Shown: one piece after another, positions 29,477 to 31,611 of the stretch
Layout: each line of letters starts with the position of its first letter
How positions within the stretch are numbered: the first letter of the stretch is position 1
From: JAEHDI01 sp035455185
GTDB lineage: Bacteria; Acidobacteriota; Terriglobia; Bryobacterales; Bryobacteraceae
DNA: 31,611 nt
Direction: 5' to 3'
Assembly: GCA_035455185.1 (NCBI GenBank)
Contig: DATIFQ010000003.1
Location: 1-31,611, forward strand
The notes under the pieces: generated by a model
What the model was told of the DNA's origin: nothing
The model's database searches: none
The model's input: the letters and a program-made list of their open reading frames with translations, nothing else
Made by a program: the position numbers and the translations under genes

Positions 29477-31611
29477 CTATTGCACTGTGAAGGTCAAAGG
29501 GGCGCTGCTTACGCTCTGCGCGTTGTAAGTCGAAGTCGCGCTCGCCTGCCAGTTACCTCTCGGATCGCGCTTGCCAATCGTGTAATTCCAAAAAGCCTCG
29601 CCGGCCGAATTGGTGGTGATCCGCTTTGACTTTGTCGAACTGCCGTTGGACTTGACGATCTTGAAGGTCACTGCCGCACCTGCCGCCGGAGAGCCATCGT
29701 TCGTCACGGCTGCCTTCAGTTTCACGATAGAACCGGTCTGGTACGGTCCCGTACTGAGAAACGACAGCTTCACGGCCACGATCGGTGGAGGCGCGGGAAC
29801 CGTCGCATTGGCGGTACCCTCTCCGGAGTAACTTCCTTTAGTCGCGGCGGCGTTCACTTGATAAGTGCCAGCGCCGGTACCGGAAGGAGCCGTCTTTGTC
29901 ATCGTCGTCGCGCCCGTCTCACCCGGGTTGACTGTGACCGCGTTCAGCGTGAAGGAACTGCCCCACCCCGAAGGCAGAGTGCTGCTCATGTTGAAACTGC
30001 CGGCCGGGCATCCGGTAGAATCGTTATTCTTCACGGATACGGTGTAGTTAGCACTGCCACCTGGCTGCACCGTCGGGTTGGACGGAGAGATCGTCACGGT
30101 TGGAGCCGCGGAGGTGCACGGGACGGCCCCGTAGTTGACCTCAACCGTCATTCCGGAGTCACTGACACTGACGACCCTCACCGAGACGTTGGAGTACGGA
30201 TCGGCCCATGTCTGTCCGGCCAGCAGGGCCGGATCGTTGAACGATGTTGTCGACGGCGTGAAGTCAGCCAGGTGCGTTTTCGTCCCCGTCGTCGAATCCT
30301 CGTAGTGAATGAGCGCGCCGCCGAAGACCTGCGATCCGATCGCGGAGTCGTAGTTGCCGATGGCTCGGCGCGACTCGATCCAGAGCCAAGCGTCGTTGCC
30401 CGTACCCCGGCGAACTTTCAGGGCCTTCAGCCCGCCAAAGCTCTCGTAGGGAAGGATGGTGTACAGCCCACTGGTCTCGACGACCTGGTAGTTGGCGCCC
30501 AACGCAAGCCAGCCGAGTTGCTGTTCGGCATGGTGAGCACTGTAATAGCCAAGGTTCCACGATCCCATGGTCGAAAACAGATCGCCGTACTCCGTGAGTG
30601 TGCCCGCGTCACCGAGTGCGCCAAGCGGAACGCGGGCGCCCCCCGCATCAGTGAACTCGCGGGAACTCGCATGGTGCATGGACAGGTTGTGGCCGAGTTC
30701 GTGAGTGGCCAGCTCGACGCCCCAGAGGCGGTTGGCCGTCTGGTCGGATCGCTCCCACACAAATGACGCGTTGAACCCGCCGTCCTGCGTTCCGCTGTTC
30801 CAGCAGCCCAAGTCTCCGAGCCCGGCCCATCCGCAAGCGCCGTTCGGTGGAAAGATCAGCATCACCCGCGAGTAGCTTGGGAAGTAGACTTCCGCGTCAG
30901 CCTGTTGTAACGCTTCCGCCTTCAAGCCGTTATAGTCGCAGTATGTCTGCCCGGAGGAGTTCTTGTTGTAGTCTTGGCTCAGCAGGTATGGACCGACCAC
31001 GTTACCGCCCGAAGCCGGCGCCCAGGTCTGATGATCCGAGCTTTCATACCAGAAGTTGTCGACGGAGCGGTTCGGCGTGGCATCCTTGGTAGTGAAATCG
31101 TTGCCCCAGAGGATTCCCTTCATCAACTCCTGATCCACGCCCGAGCTGAGCGTGTAGCTTGCCAGGTTCACCAGAATAGCGACAATGTTCTGAGCGCCCT
31201 TCGTACTGCATGCCGCCGCGACGGCGTCCGTGCCGAGAATACTGCCGTCTTGCGCCGCTACCCGGTTGCCCGCCCGGATGCCGCGAACGGAAACAATGTC
31301 GCCACCCTTGAGCCCCTTCGGCTCGGACCCGGCGAAGTGAATCTCCAGGCTCTCCTGACCGTACCGCAGCCGCTGAATCGATTGGTGGCGGGTCATTGTC
31401 GGGTCATCGGTGATCTGGTATTCGAGCACTCCTTTCCAGGATCCGTGTGCCTCGAGTACCGCTGCCGATCCGGGAAACGCCCGGCTCAGTGTGCCGAGCA
31501 AATCCTCGGCAAACGCGAGTTTGAGCGCTTCCGCCGGGTCAACCTCAATCAAAGCCGCCAGCGCTTCGGCTCGCTGGCCAATCACCGCCGCAGCCTCGCT
31601 TCTGACCTGGG
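29477..31611 (-). CDS. Large secreted M11/metzincin-type metallopeptidase, partial at the window edge
   Basis: The frame is open to the window edge, so the N-terminus and any signal peptide are missing; about 710 residues are visible. The zinc site ATHELGHNLSMHH lies at 30671-30703 (HExxHxxSxxH, with Ser where metzincins usually have Gly). It is followed by a Met-turn segment YGDLFSTMGSWNLGYYSAHHAEQQLGWL, as in M11 gametolysin-like peptidases. C-terminal to this are VTISPSNPTVQPGGSANYTVSVKNND (a NEW3-type beta domain, near 30080-29870) and a final bacterial Ig-like domain ending PLTFTVQ. The enzyme probably degrades extracellular protein or matrix. It converges with the two-domain secreted protein gene, 41 bases apart. 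A GTG at 31585 is in frame but sits inside a helix and is unlikely as a start. Confidence 0.85.
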   Translation of the reverse strand, partial: QVRSEAAAVIGQRAEALAALIEVDPAEALKLAFAEDLLGTLSRAFPGSAAVLEAHGSWKGVLEYQITDDPTMTRHQSIQRLRYGQESLEIHFAGSEPKGLKGGDIVSVRGIRAGNRVAAQDGSILGTDAVAAACSTKGAQNIVAILVNLASYTLSSGVDQELMKGILWGNDFTTKDATPNRSVDNFWYESSDHQTWAPASGGNVVGPYLLSQDYNKNSSGQTYCDYNGLKAEALQQADAEVYFPSYSRVMLIFPPNGACGWAGLGDLGCWNSGTQDGGFNASFVWERSDQTANRLWGVELATHELGHNLSMHHASSREFTDAGGARVPLGALGDAGTLTEYGDLFSTMGSWNLGYYSAHHAEQQLGWLALGANYQVVETSGLYTILPYESFGGLKALKVRRGTGNDAWLWIESRRAIGNYDSAIGSQVFGGALIHYEDSTTGTKTHLADFTPSTTSFNDPALLAGQTWADPYSNVSVRVVSVSDSGMTVEVNYGAVPCTSAAPTVTISPSNPTVQPGGSANYTVSVKNNDSTGCPAGSFNMSSTLPSGWGSSFTLNAVTVNPGETGATTMTKTAPSGTGAGTYQVNAAATKGSYSGEGTANATVPAPPPIVAVKLSFLSTGPYQTGSIVKLKAAVTNDGSPAAGAAVTFKIVKSNGSSTKSKRITTNSAGEAFWNYTIGKRDPRGNWQASATSTYNAQSVSSAPLTFTVQ

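Overview
The window is a GC-rich, densely packed bacterial chromosome segment. It carries about 30 protein genes and one tRNA-Cys. Gene content points to an Acidobacteriota bacterium of the Bryobacterales/Solibacter type: two signal-bearing Gfo/Idh/MocA oxidoreductases, a DUF1080 protein, an ACE-like M2 peptidase, a NEW3-tailed M11-like metallopeptidase, a beta-barrel protein ending in an aromatic residue, and many short overlapping gene junctions. This placement is inferred from gene families; there is no rRNA marker in the window. I see no transposase, integrase, prophage genes or CRISPR array.

Layout. 1-4.5 kb: O-methyltransferase, exported Gfo/Idh/MocA protein, convergent secreted alpha/alpha-barrel-like protein, and a small secreted His-rich protein. 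4.5-8.2 kb: outer-membrane beta-barrel, an ECF sigma factor overlapping a small Cys protein, DUF1080 glycoside-active protein, ConA-like polysaccharide-binding or lyase protein, and tRNA-Cys(GCA). 8.24-8.61 kb: a gene-free stretch with four palindromes sharing a CGCATC/GATGCG core. 8.6-13.6 kb: NfeD-like protein, M2 peptidase, VOC protein coupled to an SGNH hydrolase, and a GT4 glycosyltransferase coupled to YggS/PLPBP. 13.66-16.9 kb: an uncharacterised RecB-like (PD-(D/E)XK) nuclease, a DUF697-like membrane protein and a glycine-zipper envelope protein, all co-directional. 16.96-22.0 kb: SDR, MFS transporter, Old-Yellow-Enzyme-type oxidoreductase and exported FAD oxidoreductase, which look like one catabolic unit. 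22.0-25.4 kb: ABC exporter pair and an HDOD protein. 25.4-28 kb: PL22-type oligogalacturonate lyase followed by a Gfo/Idh/MocA protein. 28-31.6 kb: DUF4352-like lipoprotein, a two-domain secreted protein, and a large metallopeptidase running off the right edge.

How the genes fit together. Much of the content suggests use of plant or microbial polysaccharides and aromatic or oxidised small molecules: the Ogl, DUF1080, ConA-like and alpha/alpha-barrel proteins plus the Gfo/Idh/MocA and SDR-MFS-OYE-FAD sets. The rest is envelope and housekeeping.

Most unusual observations: (1) the SDR gene has no ATG, GTG, TTG or CTG that would keep its nucleotide-binding motif; its only sensible start is an ATC codon lying in the 3' arm of a perfect hairpin whose loop holds the Shine-Dalgarno sequence. 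(2) The CGCATC hairpin cluster beside tRNA-Cys. (3) The RecB-like nuclease/DUF697 pair driven from a symmetric TATAATA element shared with yggS.
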